64,000 nt of DNA, taken from an uncultured Bacilli bacterium. Its GTDB lineage: Bacteria; Bacillota_I; Bacilli_A; RF39; UBA660. This document shows, in pieces, positions 53,041 through 64,000 of this stretch. A program made the translations under genes and the position numbers. Location: assembly GCA_949425635.1 (NCBI GenBank), contig CASPWD010000007.1, positions 1-64,000 of the forward strand, written 5' to 3'. The stretch's first letter is position 1. Each line of letters opens with the position of its first letter. The notes beneath the pieces are model-generated. The model did not search any database and was not told the DNA's origin. It was given only the letters and a program-made list of their open reading frames with translations.

Positions 53041-53078
53041 ATCATCATAAAAATCAGTTAAACGAATACATAAACCTC

Positions 53079-53696
53079 CTATTCACTTAACATCTTTCTA
53101 ATCTCATCGTATAAATATGGTTTAAATTCTTCTATTAACATAGGTTTTCCTGTTGTAATTGAACTAAATACTGTTGATGAAGTAAGTTCAATTATCATGA
53201 ATAAAGTTACTTCTGGATTTTTTAATTTTATATTATTTCTCTTTACGTCCTCTACAAACAAATCCAAGATACCTAAAGAACTATCGTCCATTATTGAAGA
53301 AATCTTATCATTATAAATCCCCCAAGACAAATTCTTAGATATAAATTTTAACAATAATTTGTTTTTTATAAACTCATTTATTACATAATCAATTATATAT
53401 ATAATCTTTTCCTTATAATCATTTATATTTTCTTTTTCTAAAGATCTCATCGCATCATAAAATAATTGCTTAGATTTTTTGGCAATCAAATAATCCTGTA
53501 CATCATATTTATCTTTGAAATATAGATAAAATGTTCCTTTAGCAACACCTGCTTTTTGAGCAATTTCTTGTACTGAAGTTTTCTTAACTCCTTTTTCTGT
53601 AAATAAAGTAAATGCTGCATTTAATAAGTTATTTTCTTTTTCTTCTTTATTTTCTTCAATCTTACTACTTATCCTAACATCTTTCATAAGAATCAC
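53079..53696 (-). CDS. TetR-family transcriptional regulator
   Basis: 'LLNAAFTLFTEKGVKKTSVQEIAQKAGVAKGTFYLYFKDKYD'; actual start may be the in-frame ATG at 53687. Confidence 0.95.
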   Translation of the reverse strand: MILMKDVRISSKIEENKEEKENNLLNAAFTLFTEKGVKKTSVQEIAQKAGVAKGTFYLYFKDKYDVQDYLIAKKSKQLFYDAMRSLEKENINDYKEKIIYIIDYVINEFIKNKLLLKFISKNLSWGIYNDKISSIMDDSSLGILDLFVEDVKRNNIKLKNPEVTLFMIIELTSSTVFSSITTGKPMLIEEFKPYLYDEIRKMLSE

Positions 53697-53781
53697 CTGC
53701 CCTAATTTAAACCTATATTTTCTAAAAAGTCAAATAAATAAGTCATATTTCTATCAATTTTGTAATAAATTATAAATAGAA

Positions 53782-53810
53782 TTGACTTTTAGTCATTTTA
53801 GTGGTATCTT
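53782..53810 (+). promoter_or_regulatory. Sigma-A promoter for the MMPL operon (TTGACT-17-TATCTT)
   Basis: -35 53782-53787, -10 53805-53810. Confidence 0.7.
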
Positions 53811-53829
53811 TAGTACTGACCAAAAGTCA
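53783..53829. promoter_or_regulatory. Two TetR-type operators TGACTTTTAGTCA (53783-53795) and TGACCAAAAGTCA (53817-53829)
   Basis: TGAC-N5-GTCA palindromes; reverse complement of the first differs from the second by one base; flank/overlap the promoter. Confidence 0.8.
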
Positions 53830-53851
53830 TTTTAAAGAAAGGAAGTTAAAA

Positions 53852-55933
53852 ATGAATAAATTTGGCGATTTAGTTTGTAAACATAAATGGTTAATAATTA
53901 TTGTAACTGTATTATTATTTATACCTGCTATATGGGGTTATGCTAATACAAAAATTAATTATGATATTTTAGTCTACTTACCTAGTGATATTGAAACATT
54001 AAAAGGAGAAGAAATTCTTACCAATGATTTTAATATGGGAGCCTTCTCTATTAGTGTTGTCGAAAATATGGATGATAAAGATTTAATATCTTTAGAAAAT
54101 AAAATAAGGGAGATTGATACTGTTACTAATGTTGTAACAATAAATGATATTACTGGTGTTACTATACCTGTAGAAATATTACCTTCTACTATCTTAGAAA
54201 AATGTGCTAAAGAGGATACAAAGTTAATGTTAATAACTTTTTCAGAATCAACGAGTGATGATAAGACATTAGACGCGGTTCAAGAAATACGTGATTTAAC
54301 TCAAGATAGTGTTCATGTTGGTGGTATGAGTGCCATGGTTTTAGATACAAAAGAATTATTTAATAGTGAAATGCTACTATATGTAGTTATAGCTGTAATA
54401 TTCTGTATCATTGTATTAATGATTGCGTTAGATAATTATCTAGTTCCCCTACTTTTAATAGCGAATATAGGAGTCGCAATTCTATTTAATATGGGAAGTA
54501 ATATTTTCTTAGGAGATATCTCATATATAACAAAAGCTGTTGCTGCTGTATTACAACTTGGTGTTACTACAGACTTCTCTATCTTCTTATATCATAAATA
54601 TGAGAAAGCTAAGAAGGTTTACAAAACTAGAGACGAAGCAATGAGTAATGCTATTCATGAAACTTTAGTTTCAGTATTTGGTAGTTCACTTACTACGATT
54701 GCTGGATTTCTAGCATTATGTACTATGAACTTAACACTAGGAACTGATATCGGTATTGTAATGGCTAAAGGTGTCGTATTTGGTTTACTTTGTGTAATCA
54801 CTTTATTCCCTTCTCTATTACTAGTATTTGATAAAGTCTTAGAGAAAACTCAACATAAAGAAATATTACCTAAGTTTAACGGGGTTAAGAACTTCATTAT
54901 GAAATATCATAAAGCTATATTTGTAGTCTTTATTATATTGTTAATACCTGCTTATTTGGCACAATCTAAAACTTCAGTTTACTATAAACTAGACGAATCT
55001 ATTCCAGAAACTTATGGTTACTCTATTGCAACAAAAGAATTAAAAGAAAAATATAATATGGTATCACAAGAGATAATACTAATAGATGCCGATATGAAAG
55101 AATCGGAAGCAAATAAGATGATTGATGAAATAAAGATGTTAGATGGAATTGATTTTGTCTTAAGTCCAACATACTTTAGTAAATATGGCATTTCCGAAAA
55201 TATAATTCCATCAACAATACAAAATATTTATAAGACTGATGAATATAAGATGATATTAATTGGATCCTCTTATGATATAGCTACAGACGAATTAAATGAT
55301 CAAATAGATAAATTAAATGTAATAGTAGATAAATACGATGAAAAAGCTATTGTTGCTGGTGAAGGACCTTTAATGAGTGACTTAGTAGAAATTACTGATA
55401 CGGATTTCCATAACGTAAACTACACTTCAATTGCTGTTATATTTGTATTAATGATGATAGTTTTAAAATCTGTCTCATTACCTATTCTACTTGTTACAGC
55501 AATCGAATTTGCAATATTTATAAATATGGGTGTTCCTTATTTTACAGGCACAAGTATTCCATTTATTGCATCAGTTGTAATCGGAACGATCCAGTTAGGA
55601 GCAACAATCGATTATGCAATTCTTATGACAACTAAGTATTTAGAAGAACGACAAAATGGTAAGAACAAAAAAGAAGCAGTAAGTATTGCTCTAGATAATT
55701 CAATTCAATCTATATTTGTTAGTGCAATGTGTTTCTTTGGGGCTACTATTGGTGTAGGACTTGTATCTAAAATAGATATGATTGGTTCCCTTTGTACTCT
55801 TATTGCACGTGGAGCGATTATAAGTATGTTTGTTGTACTTTTAATTGTACCTAGTATTTTATTAATATTCGATAAAGTGATTACAAAAACAACTTTAGGA
55901 TTTAAGAAAGGAAAGATAATTAATGAAAAATAA
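53852..55933 (+). CDS. MMPL/RND-superfamily transporter
   Basis: Two 6-TM halves with 'GVTTDFSIFLYHKY' and 'GATIDYAILMTTKY'; ATG 53852 with AAAGGAAG RBS. Confidence 0.92.
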   Translation: MNKFGDLVCKHKWLIIIVTVLLFIPAIWGYANTKINYDILVYLPSDIETLKGEEILTNDFNMGAFSISVVENMDDKDLISLENKIREIDTVTNVVTINDITGVTIPVEILPSTILEKCAKEDTKLMLITFSESTSDDKTLDAVQEIRDLTQDSVHVGGMSAMVLDTKELFNSEMLLYVVIAVIFCIIVLMIALDNYLVPLLLIANIGVAILFNMGSNIFLGDISYITKAVAAVLQLGVTTDFSIFLYHKYEKAKKVYKTRDEAMSNAIHETLVSVFGSSLTTIAGFLALCTMNLTLGTDIGIVMAKGVVFGLLCVITLFPSLLLVFDKVLEKTQHKEILPKFNGVKNFIMKYHKAIFVVFIILLIPAYLAQSKTSVYYKLDESIPETYGYSIATKELKEKYNMVSQEIILIDADMKESEANKMIDEIKMLDGIDFVLSPTYFSKYGISENIIPSTIQNIYKTDEYKMILIGSSYDIATDELNDQIDKLNVIVDKYDEKAIVAGEGPLMSDLVEITDTDFHNVNYTSIAVIFVLMMIVLKSVSLPILLVTAIEFAIFINMGVPYFTGTSIPFIASVVIGTIQLGATIDYAILMTTKYLEERQNGKNKKEAVSIALDNSIQSIFVSAMCFFGATIGVGLVSKIDMIGSLCTLIARGAIISMFVVLLIVPSILLIFDKVITKTTLGFKKGKIINEK

Positions 55934-58076
55934 AACATTAAATAAAATAACTGCTTGGACTTTAATCGCAGGTTTAACTATGCAAGCTGCTCCTGTATGG
56001 GCATTAAGTAAAGATGAAACAATATATGCTAAGTTAAATAGTGATGGTAGTACAAGTAATGTTATCGTTTCAGAACATATAAGTGATAATGGAAATAAAA
56101 TAATAAATGATAAAACTAATTTAAATAACATAAAAAATGTCGGAGGAGACGAAGTATTTAAGCAAAATAATGGTGAAATAGTTTGGGAAACAAATGGTAA
56201 GGACGTTTACTATCAAGGTACTACAGAAGATGAAATACCAATTGGTGTAACGATTAAGTATTATTTAAATAATGAAGAAAAAACAATTGATGAAATGATT
56301 GGTAAATCTGGTCAAGTTAAAATTGTCTTAAGTTATGAAAATAAATTAAAACATAATGTATTAGTTAATGGGAATTACGAAGAGTTATACACACCTTTTG
56401 TTATAGCAACTACTACTATCTTAAGTAATGAAGAAGCTAAAAACATTAATGTTACTAATGGTAAAGTTATTGATAATGGTAATAGTAGCATTGTACTTGC
56501 CCTTGCTTCTCCTGGATTATCTAAAAGCTTAGATTTAGATATGCTAGATAGTCTAGATGAAATTAGTATTTCTTATGAAACTGATAACTTTGAACTTTCT
56601 TCTATATATTCTGTTGCAACGAGTAAACTATTTTCTGAAAGTGATTTAGATATATTTGATAAAACTGATGTACTATACGATGCAATAAATACTCTATCTA
56701 GTTCTAGTAAAGAATTAGTTAATGGTTCTAATAAATTATATAATGCTTTAAGTGAAATGATTGGTAGTGGTAATACCTTATCAGAAGAACAATTAAAAGT
56801 AATTGAAAACCAAGCTGTACTTGCTGCTACTCTATCTGTAGATGATGTAAAATCAAAAATCCAAGATATTTTAAGTAATATAAAAATATCTGATAAAGAA
56901 TTAAATAATGCTATTAATGAAGTAATAAAAAATCTTGAAATAAGTGACGAAGAAAAAGAAATTTTGAAAAAAGTTATTCAAGATAATCTAGAAATTGATA
57001 GTAATAAAATTAACGAAATTTTAATTAACGCTACTAAAAATATTCAGTTAACTCCTGAACAAAAAGAGATAATCATCAAGAAAGTATTAGATTCTGTTGC
57101 ATTATCTAAGGAAGAAATAGATGAAATAACTAAAATGGCAGTTAGTCAAGCTATGGTTAGTGTTAAAAATAGTGATGAATACAAAAATGCTATTGCAGCT
57201 AAAAATGTTTTAGAACAAGCAGGTATTCAAAATGTTATTAAAGTATGTACTGTTGATAATGTAAATCCAGATTATTATGAAATGTGTGTAAAAAATATCA
57301 ACAATATTGCTAATTACAAACAATTAGTATCTTCTATCAATACAATGGAAGCTACTACTAGTAAAGTTGCAAATAGCGTAAGTATTGCTATTACATCACA
57401 GATTAATAAAAAAATTGAAAGCCAAATCACCGAACTTCTAAGTGACGAAATGATTAAACAAATCACTACTGATATAGTTAATAAAACAACGAATGAAATT
57501 AATCAAGTACTAAAAAATTATGTAACTAATGAAAATATAGATAAAGTTATTGACGCTATAAATGAAAAATTAGAAAGCTCTATTGGTGATAAAATTAGTG
57601 GTGAAATATTAAATCAATTAATGCCAGTTGTAAGTAAAAAAGTTTCTGAATTAGTAGCTCCTAAATTAACTCCTGTTGTTAATAAAATAACGAATGAAGT
57701 TGCATCTAAAGTAAGTGTTAGTGTTGCTTCTACTGTTGCTGATCAAGTTAAAGATAGTACACTAAGTAAAGTTAATTCAGAGCTAATTACTCTTGTAGAA
57801 GGATTAGAAAAATTTAATAATGAAGGAATTCAAAAACTTGCAGAAACAATTAACGAAGATGTAAAAAATATTGAAGCAAGAATGGAAGCTTTAATTAATT
57901 TAAGTAACGATTATAAAACTATGGATGATATTAATACAGAAGCGGAAGGTAGTTCAAAAATCATTATGATAATTGATGAAGTAAAAAAAGAGAAAGAAAA
58001 CAAAGTAAACAACGAAAAAATTGTTGAAGAGAAAAAAAGTTTTGGTGAAAAAATAAAAGGACTATTTACAAAATAG
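55923..58076 (+). CDS. Exported helical-rich protein partnered with MMPL transporter, function unknown
   Basis: Signal peptide 'MKNKTLNKITAWTLIAGLTMQAAPVWA'; overlaps the MMPL gene end. Confidence 0.75.
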   Translation: MKNKTLNKITAWTLIAGLTMQAAPVWALSKDETIYAKLNSDGSTSNVIVSEHISDNGNKIINDKTNLNNIKNVGGDEVFKQNNGEIVWETNGKDVYYQGTTEDEIPIGVTIKYYLNNEEKTIDEMIGKSGQVKIVLSYENKLKHNVLVNGNYEELYTPFVIATTTILSNEEAKNINVTNGKVIDNGNSSIVLALASPGLSKSLDLDMLDSLDEISISYETDNFELSSIYSVATSKLFSESDLDIFDKTDVLYDAINTLSSSSKELVNGSNKLYNALSEMIGSGNTLSEEQLKVIENQAVLAATLSVDDVKSKIQDILSNIKISDKELNNAINEVIKNLEISDEEKEILKKVIQDNLEIDSNKINEILINATKNIQLTPEQKEIIIKKVLDSVALSKEEIDEITKMAVSQAMVSVKNSDEYKNAIAAKNVLEQAGIQNVIKVCTVDNVNPDYYEMCVKNINNIANYKQLVSSINTMEATTSKVANSVSIAITSQINKKIESQITELLSDEMIKQITTDIVNKTTNEINQVLKNYVTNENIDKVIDAINEKLESSIGDKISGEILNQLMPVVSKKVSELVAPKLTPVVNKITNEVASKVSVSVASTVADQVKDSTLSKVNSELITLVEGLEKFNNEGIQKLAETINEDVKNIEARMEALINLSNDYKTMDDINTEAEGSSKIIMIIDEVKKEKENKVNNEKIVEEKKSFGEKIKGLFTK

Positions 58077-58177
58077 TTCTTTTTGTTTTATCAAAAATAA
58101 ACTAATCCTTACAATTTACTTAAAAGTATACTCATGATATAATACATATGATAAGAATAATAAAGAGGAGAATGCTT

Positions 58178-60526
58178 ATGACAAAATATGATACTAAAGA
58201 ATATTTATCTAAAGTAAATAAATACTGGAATGCTGCAAACTATTTATCAGCATGTCAACTTTACCTTTTAGATAATCCTTTATTAAAAAGAAGTTTAAGA
58301 AATGAAGATGTAAAAAAGAAAATTGTTGGTCACTGGGGAACAGTTCCTGGTCAAACTTTCGTATATACTCATTTAAATAGAATTATTAATAAATATGATT
58401 TAAATATGATTTATATATCAGGACCAGGTCATGGTGGAAATGCTATTGTAAGTCATGTTTATTTAGAAGGAAGTTATAGTGAAATTTATCCATCTGTATC
58501 TCAAGATGAAGCTGGACTTAAAAAACTATTTAAACAATTCTCATTTCCAGGTGGAATTTCTTCGCACGTAGCTCCAGAAACTCCAGGTTCAATTAACGAA
58601 GGTGGTGAACTTGGTTATAGCCTTGCTCATGCTTTTGGAGCAGTATTTGATAATCCAGACTTAATTGCTACTGTTGTAGTTGGTGATGGTGAAGCAGAAA
58701 CAGCAACACTTGCAACATCTTGGCATTCAAATAAATTCTTAAATCCAGCCAATGATGGAGCAGTCTTACCTATCCTACATTTAAACGGATATAAAATAAG
58801 TAATCCTACTGTCTTCTCTCGTATTCACGATGACGAACTACTTAGTTTCTTCCGTGGATGTGGATGGCAGCCAATCGTAGTTAGTGGAGAAAATCCAGAA
58901 TACATGCATCAAGAGATGGCTGCTGCTTTAGATAAATGTATTGAAATGATTAAAAAAATTCAACAAAGTGCTCGCCAAAATAAAAATGAAAAAAGACCAA
59001 AATGGCCAATGATTATATTAAGAACCCCAAAGGGTTGGACAGGTCCAAAAGAAGTGGATGGTAAAGTAATCGAAGGAACATTTAGAGCACATCAAGTTCC
59101 AATAGATATGACCAAAGACAATCATCTAGATTTACTAGAAAATTGGCTTCGCAGTTATAAACCAGAAGAACTTTTTGACGAGGAAGGACATTTAATTTCT
59201 GAACTTCAAGAACTAATTCCGGACAAAAACCATCGCATGGGAAGTAACCCTCATGCTAATGGAGGACACTTATTAAAAGACCTAATTTTACCAGACTTTA
59301 GAAAATATGCTGTTGAACTTGACCATCCAGGATCAAAAGAAGAACAAGATATGATAGTTTTAGGCAACTATGTTAGAGACGTTTTCAAATTAAATGCTAA
59401 CAATAAAAACTTCCGTATCTTTGGTCCCGATGAAACAATGTCAAATAGATTAACACATAGTTTTGAAGCGGAAAATAGAAGTTGGATGGCAGATATTATA
59501 GATAATGACGAATACTTAGCAAGAAATGGACGTATTATGGATGGAATGCTATCAGAAAACATGTGTGAAGGATGGCTAGAAGGATATCTATTAACAGGAC
59601 GTCATGGTTTCTTTGCTAGTTACGAAGCTTTCGTAAGAGTTATAGATTCTATGGCAAGTCAACATGCCAAATGGTTAAAAATTTGTAAACAATTACCTTG
59701 GCGTGAAGAAATAGCATCACTTAATTACATCTTAACAAGTAACGTATGGCAACAAGACCATAATGGTTACACACATCAAGACCCAGGCTTCTTAGATCAT
59801 TTAGCTACTAAAAAAGCAGACATAACTCGTATGTACTTACCTCCAGATGCGAACTGCTTACTTTCTTGTTTCGAACATTGCATGAAAAGTAAAGACTATA
59901 TAAATGTCTTAGTTGCTTCAAAACATTTAAGACCACAATGGCTAACAATGGAACAAGCAGTTAAACATTGTACACAAGGTTTAGGTATTTGGGATTTTGC
60001 AAGCAATGACCAAGAAAGTGATCCAGATATTATAATGGTATGTGCTGGTGACACTCCAACTCTTGAAAGTTTAGCAGCGGTCTCAATCTTAAGAGAATAT
60101 TTACCTAAATTAAAAATTAGATTCATAAACGTTGTTGACCTATTTAAATTACAAACAGACAGAAAACATCCACATGGTTTAAGTGATGAAGAATACGATG
60201 CTCTATTTACTAAAAAGAAACCTATTCTATTCAACTTCCATGGATACCCTTCTTTAATTCATGAATTATTATATGAAAGATATAATCATAACATCGTTGT
60301 TAAAGGATACATCGAAGAAGGATCTATAACAACACCATTTGATATGAGAGTTCAAAATGAAATAGATAGATATCACTTAGTTATTGAAGTTTGTAAATTA
60401 GTTCCAAACTTAGGAAGCAAAGGAATCTATTTAACAAAATTAATGCAAGAAAAACTTATTGAACATAAAGAATATATTCATGAATATGGTATAGACATGC
60501 CTGAAGTTCGCGAATGGAAATGGTAA
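58178..60526 (+). CDS. xfp: Phosphoketolase (xylulose-5-phosphate/fructose-6-phosphate)
   Basis: '[20 protein letters not shown]', '[10 protein letters not shown]', '[24 protein letters not shown]', 'VGDGEAETA'; ATG 58178 with AGAGGAG RBS. Confidence 0.97.
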   Translation: MTKYDTKEYLSKVNKYWNAANYLSACQLYLLDNPLLKRSLRNEDVKKKIVGHWGTVPGQTFVYTHLNRIINKYDLNMIYISGPGHGGNAIVSHVYLEGSYSEIYPSVSQDEAGLKKLFKQFSFPGGISSHVAPETPGSINEGGELGYSLAHAFGAVFDNPDLIATVVVGDGEAETATLATSWHSNKFLNPANDGAVLPILHLNGYKISNPTVFSRIHDDELLSFFRGCGWQPIVVSGENPEYMHQEMAAALDKCIEMIKKIQQSARQNKNEKRPKWPMIILRTPKGWTGPKEVDGKVIEGTFRAHQVPIDMTKDNHLDLLENWLRSYKPEELFDEEGHLISELQELIPDKNHRMGSNPHANGGHLLKDLILPDFRKYAVELDHPGSKEEQDMIVLGNYVRDVFKLNANNKNFRIFGPDETMSNRLTHSFEAENRSWMADIIDNDEYLARNGRIMDGMLSENMCEGWLEGYLLTGRHGFFASYEAFVRVIDSMASQHAKWLKICKQLPWREEIASLNYILTSNVWQQDHNGYTHQDPGFLDHLATKKADITRMYLPPDANCLLSCFEHCMKSKDYINVLVASKHLRPQWLTMEQAVKHCTQGLGIWDFASNDQESDPDIIMVCAGDTPTLESLAAVSILREYLPKLKIRFINVVDLFKLQTDRKHPHGLSDEEYDALFTKKKPILFNFHGYPSLIHELLYERYNHNIVVKGYIEEGSITTPFDMRVQNEIDRYHLVIEVCKLVPNLGSKGIYLTKLMQEKLIEHKEYIHEYGIDMPEVREWKW

Positions 60527-60562
60527 AAAAATAGTTATCGCAAAATGCGATAACTATTTTTT
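60526..60562. terminator. Bidirectional terminator between phosphoketolase and convergent gene
   Basis: AAAAAATAGTTATCGC-AAAAT-GCGATAACTATTTTTT perfect stem. Confidence 0.85.
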
Positions 60563-61510
60563 ATTATCATAACTCTCAGTGATTTGATTTAATCCATCAT
60601 CTACTTGTAATTCTTCAGTACTATTACTCTCTAAAATCTGATTATTATGTTCTATAAAATCGTTACTTTCACTATATGTACTTAGAGTCTCTTCTGTATA
60701 ATCAACATACTCTTCACTTACTTTATTTTTCCCCATAACTTTAATAACTATCCAAATAACTAAGAATACTATTGCTATAATCACAGATATTATTGCAATT
60801 TTATTAAATGTTGATGCGATTTCGTCAACTACTAATCTTACATTATCATTATCCTTAAACATACTTTGTAAAACGGCACCTAATCCCCAATTTCCTAAAG
60901 TATTCAAAAGAGCAATGACTGCAATGTTTTTTACTAGCGATAAAATATTTCTATCTATTATAAGTTTAAGAACTAAACTGCAAATTAAAATAATTACTGC
61001 CAACATAATAACTTTATCAGAATAAATAAAGTTGAAAGTTTTCTTAACCTTTTCATCATTTGTAACACCAACATTATTAGCAATTCCTTCATCCAATTTA
61101 TCGAAAGTTTTATCTATATCTTCATAGTTAACTTTTTTACCAGTCTTCTCTTCATAAACCTTAGAAGCCTCATATACCTGTTCTTTTAAATTATCAATCG
61201 ATGGTATTTCTGCACCATCTACACCACTATAATATTTCAAAGTACTAGAAATAAAATCTTCCAAATTTTCTTTTAATTCCTCTTCACTAATATATTCACT
61301 AAAATCTTCGTAAACTTCTTCTCCAGTAATTTCTGTTAAAATACTTGTATATCCAGTACTTCCAACACTAGCTGTCTTTATTGCCAAATCAACAATAGTT
61401 GAACCTGATAATAAATTTCTTATTACAAACAATGCACACAAAGTAGTAATTGCTCCTAACATTACCAAACTTAATACCATCGATAATAATTTTTTTAATA
61501 ACTTAAACAT
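60554..61510 (-). CDS. Multi-pass membrane protein of unknown function
   Basis: N-terminal TM plus 3-4 later TMs. Confidence 0.5.
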   Translation of the reverse strand: MFKLLKKLLSMVLSLVMLGAITTLCALFVIRNLLSGSTIVDLAIKTASVGSTGYTSILTEITGEEVYEDFSEYISEEELKENLEDFISSTLKYYSGVDGAEIPSIDNLKEQVYEASKVYEEKTGKKVNYEDIDKTFDKLDEGIANNVGVTNDEKVKKTFNFIYSDKVIMLAVIILICSLVLKLIIDRNILSLVKNIAVIALLNTLGNWGLGAVLQSMFKDNDNVRLVVDEIASTFNKIAIISVIIAIVFLVIWIVIKVMGKNKVSEEYVDYTEETLSTYSESNDFIEHNNQILESNSTEELQVDDGLNQITESYDNKK

Positions 61511-61582
61511 AACAAACCTTCTATTCTATCTCTATACTAACATAATTTAATTCACTTTAGAATAACAATAAAAAGAAAATCT

Positions 61583-62725
61583 CTAACTCTTCTTTTTTTC
61601 CAAAGGCTTAAAATCATCTTCTAAAACAATTAACTTTCCTGAATCAATAAGTCTCATAAATATTTCTAAACGCATTCCACAAAAGAAAACTATTATTCCT
61701 TTATCTACCACAAAAAATTTTACAACAGGATTATTGCTTTCTTCACTACTCATATACACATTTCCTTGACCAACAGCAGCAAATAAATAACTTAAAACAT
61801 TAACATTATATACTTTTCTATCATGAACATATACATAATAATTATATGAACAATCATGCAAATTTTTATCAATTTCTCTTACTCTAAATTCTGCAATTTC
61901 TGCAATTTTCTTTAACCTACCTTCACAGCCATCAAAATCAAAAAACTGTTTTACATAATCACTTCTATCTCGTTTAAGTTTATGTACATATTCCTCTAGT
62001 TTTTTTATAAAAGAATCCGTAATAACACACTTTGTTAATCCAATTTCATTTTGAGGTATTTCTAAATTTTCCAAAGAAACTAAATCCCTACCATATTCCA
62101 CAAAAGGATACATTTTTATATAAGACATTAACAATCTAAAATAATTATCATTTACCTCAAAACCTTCTCCAGATAACATAGAATATATCATTTCATTCAT
62201 TCTAGAAACAAATCTAAAATGATTTTCTTCTATAAAAGGAAGAGTTTCTTTATCTATCCTCGTTGTTCTCTCTAATATATAAGCTCTCTCCTCATAGGTA
62301 AAAGATGTATCTTTAAGTATATCACCTATATCATAAATTTTTGCCTTTTCTCTTTTATATTCTTTTATATCATTTTTTCTAAAATCAACTTCAATAATTT
62401 TATCAGAATTACTAATCGTACGAACTTCTTTTAACACTTTTATTTTTTCAACAATACCAATAATTGCTGAAATCAAGTATTTCACACCATTAAGAACAAC
62501 ATATTCATTTTCTAAAACATAATCGTTGCTCCTTAATAACGCCCATACTAAATTCGCCTCATCTCCAAGATCAGACAATTCTTTCTTATTCAACTTAAAA
62601 AATAACAGAGCAATTTCAAATTTTACATATAAAGCAACTTCTAATGTATCTTCCCTATCAACTCTATTACTAAAAGTTTCATTAACACTAACAAGTTTTC
62701 TTAATGTTTCTATTCTTTCCAACAT
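61583..62725 (-). CDS. Uncharacterised 380-aa protein
   Basis: Single ORF, no recognised domain. Confidence 0.45.
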   Translation of the reverse strand: MLERIETLRKLVSVNETFSNRVDREDTLEVALYVKFEIALLFFKLNKKELSDLGDEANLVWALLRSNDYVLENEYVVLNGVKYLISAIIGIVEKIKVLKEVRTISNSDKIIEVDFRKNDIKEYKREKAKIYDIGDILKDTSFTYEERAYILERTTRIDKETLPFIEENHFRFVSRMNEMIYSMLSGEGFEVNDNYFRLLMSYIKMYPFVEYGRDLVSLENLEIPQNEIGLTKCVITDSFIKKLEEYVHKLKRDRSDYVKQFFDFDGCEGRLKKIAEIAEFRVREIDKNLHDCSYNYYVYVHDRKVYNVNVLSYLFAAVGQGNVYMSSEESNNPVVKFFVVDKGIIVFFCGMRLEIFMRLIDSGKLIVLEDDFKPLEKKKS

Positions 62726-62791
62726 AATGTTAATTCCTTTTACTAATATTCTTTAAGTATCACGCAGCAATTCAACTATCTTAATAAATCT

Positions 62792-63055
62792 TTAAATATT
62801 ATGCTTTTCCTTAAACTTATCAAGTTCCCTTTTTATCTTATTCTTTTCTTTTTCTGAAATCATTGTATTCAAACGACTAATTTTATTTAATAAATCCGCC
62901 TTTTCTTCATTATCCATATCTAAATCATATATAAATGGTTTTAGATTCTCATAATTATCAACATCTTTGGTTACTATCTCATTTGGAAATGATAATATAT
63001 TTGTTATTTCTTCTCCTAAAACAAATTCATTTTTATTCTTTATTGTAAGACCCAT
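62792..63055 (-). CDS. Uncharacterised 87-aa protein
   Basis: ORF with GGTGGAGAT RBS. Confidence 0.5.
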   Translation of the reverse strand: MGLTIKNKNEFVLGEEITNILSFPNEIVTKDVDNYENLKPFIYDLDMDNEEKADLLNKISRLNTMISEKEKNKIKRELDKFKEKHNI

Positions 63056-63145
63056 AATATCTCCACCTTTCCCACTATTTTATCAAATATATATAGTTAT
63101 ATAAAGAAAAAATCCTTCAAATTGAAGGACTTTTATATAAAAATT

Positions 63146-63994
63146 TTATTTACTTGGAACACCAAACTCTTCTAAATTCATATTCATATTTTCAATAAAA
63201 TCTAACATTCTATCTATATTTATAGTTGTTTTAAATACTGGCACAGTTATATCTTTATTATATAATTCAACAACTAACGTATCTTTTTCTAAATATATTC
63301 TACCATTTCTAGTAGCTTCATTTATCAAACTCATTATCTTATCATTATCAAAAGCAATCTCCGCTACATCTCCAACTGGTGTTGTAACATCAACACTAGC
63401 AAGACTCTTCTCTCCACCTTCAATAAGGTTAACCAATTCAACATATCTTGCTCTTTTTTGACTTATAAGATCAAAATCTCTCATAACGTCTAATTCATTT
63501 ATCTCTTTCAATATTTGTTTTGCTTCTAAAGAAAGATTCTTTAACATTTCTCTTTCTAATAAAACATTACTCTCATTTTCTTTATGATGTTTTTTTCTCC
63601 ATTGCGTTTCTTCATCCATATAAGCTTTTAATTTAAAATCACTAAGAGATGTATAGGATAAATCGATCTTTTTAGCCATTAACATATTAATATATAAACT
63701 AAACAATCCAGGAATAACTTGTGTCATATTTAAATCTTCAGCTTCATTATATTCACTATTTCTTAAATTACTTAATAAAATAAATTTTTGTGTTTCACTA
63801 TTCTGAGCAACTTTACTGTTTATTCGCTCTAAAATCCATTTGTTTAAAAATTTTTCTTGAACTTCTATTGGCTCATCATAAAATACTTCACCCAATTGTT
63901 CAGCTCTTCTTATTAAGTAAAATTCATCACTAACTTTATATTTACTTATTTTAGAACGAAAATCACTTGAGACAAAACTACTAAAAGCTTTCAT
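63146..63994 (-). CDS. Uncharacterised 282-aa protein (may extend beyond window)
   Basis: Single ORF near the window edge, followed by a terminator-like hairpin at about 63112-63135. Confidence 0.5.
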   Translation of the reverse strand: MKAFSSFVSSDFRSKISKYKVSDEFYLIRRAEQLGEVFYDEPIEVQEKFLNKWILERINSKVAQNSETQKFILLSNLRNSEYNEAEDLNMTQVIPGLFSLYINMLMAKKIDLSYTSLSDFKLKAYMDEETQWRKKHHKENESNVLLEREMLKNLSLEAKQILKEINELDVMRDFDLISQKRARYVELVNLIEGGEKSLASVDVTTPVGDVAEIAFDNDKIMSLINEATRNGRIYLEKDTLVVELYNKDITVPVFKTTINIDRMLDFIENMNMNLEEFGVPSK

Positions 63995-64000
63995 TACTTC

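Noticed and set aside
59368-60234. Antisense ORFs opposite phosphoketolase
   Set aside because: Conserved enzyme on the sense strand; antisense ORFs lack RBS and domains

Overview
This is an AT-rich 64-kb chromosomal window. Gene content (rimP-nusA-ylxR-infB-rbfA, TagO, LCP, LtaS-like and sortase B proteins, CotJ proteins, a collagen-like protein, phosphoketolase) fits a low-GC Firmicutes/Bacilli relative, probably an uncultured gut lineage; the lineage is inference. I saw no rRNA, tRNA, CRISPR array, transposase or integrase. Blocks: (1) 0-16 kb, cell envelope: a giant vWA surface protein divergent from a small ribbon-helix-helix (RHH) regulator with repeated operators between them, HAD-GtrA fusion, TagO-like enzyme, a membrane-anchored cohesin-like protein beside a dockerin-bearing glucosaminidase, LCP protein, LTA synthase. 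(2) 17.5-21.7 kb, translation/transcription operon with a RimP lacking its C-terminal domain. (3) 21.8-26.6 kb, an orphan 1608-aa effector/toxin-like protein. (4) 31-35 kb, CotJB/CotJC-like pair, then a sortase B with a large N-terminal cytoplasmic extension divergent from a surface protein ending in a non-canonical PAPDTG sorting signal. (5) 35-48 kb, 1390-aa and 1397-aa uncharacterised proteins, glycosyltransferase-TPR, collagen-like protein, MazG-like protein. (6) 48.4-49 kb, RelB/YafQ toxin-antitoxin. (7) 53-58 kb, TetR/MMPL/exported-protein module with two clear TetR-type operators. (8) phosphoketolase and a cluster of unknown genes at the right end. The strongest non-ORF signals are the TTGTANTACAA operator set at 3070-3172 and the TGAC-N5-GTCA pair at 53783-53829. 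All family calls come from reading the translations; no database search was run.
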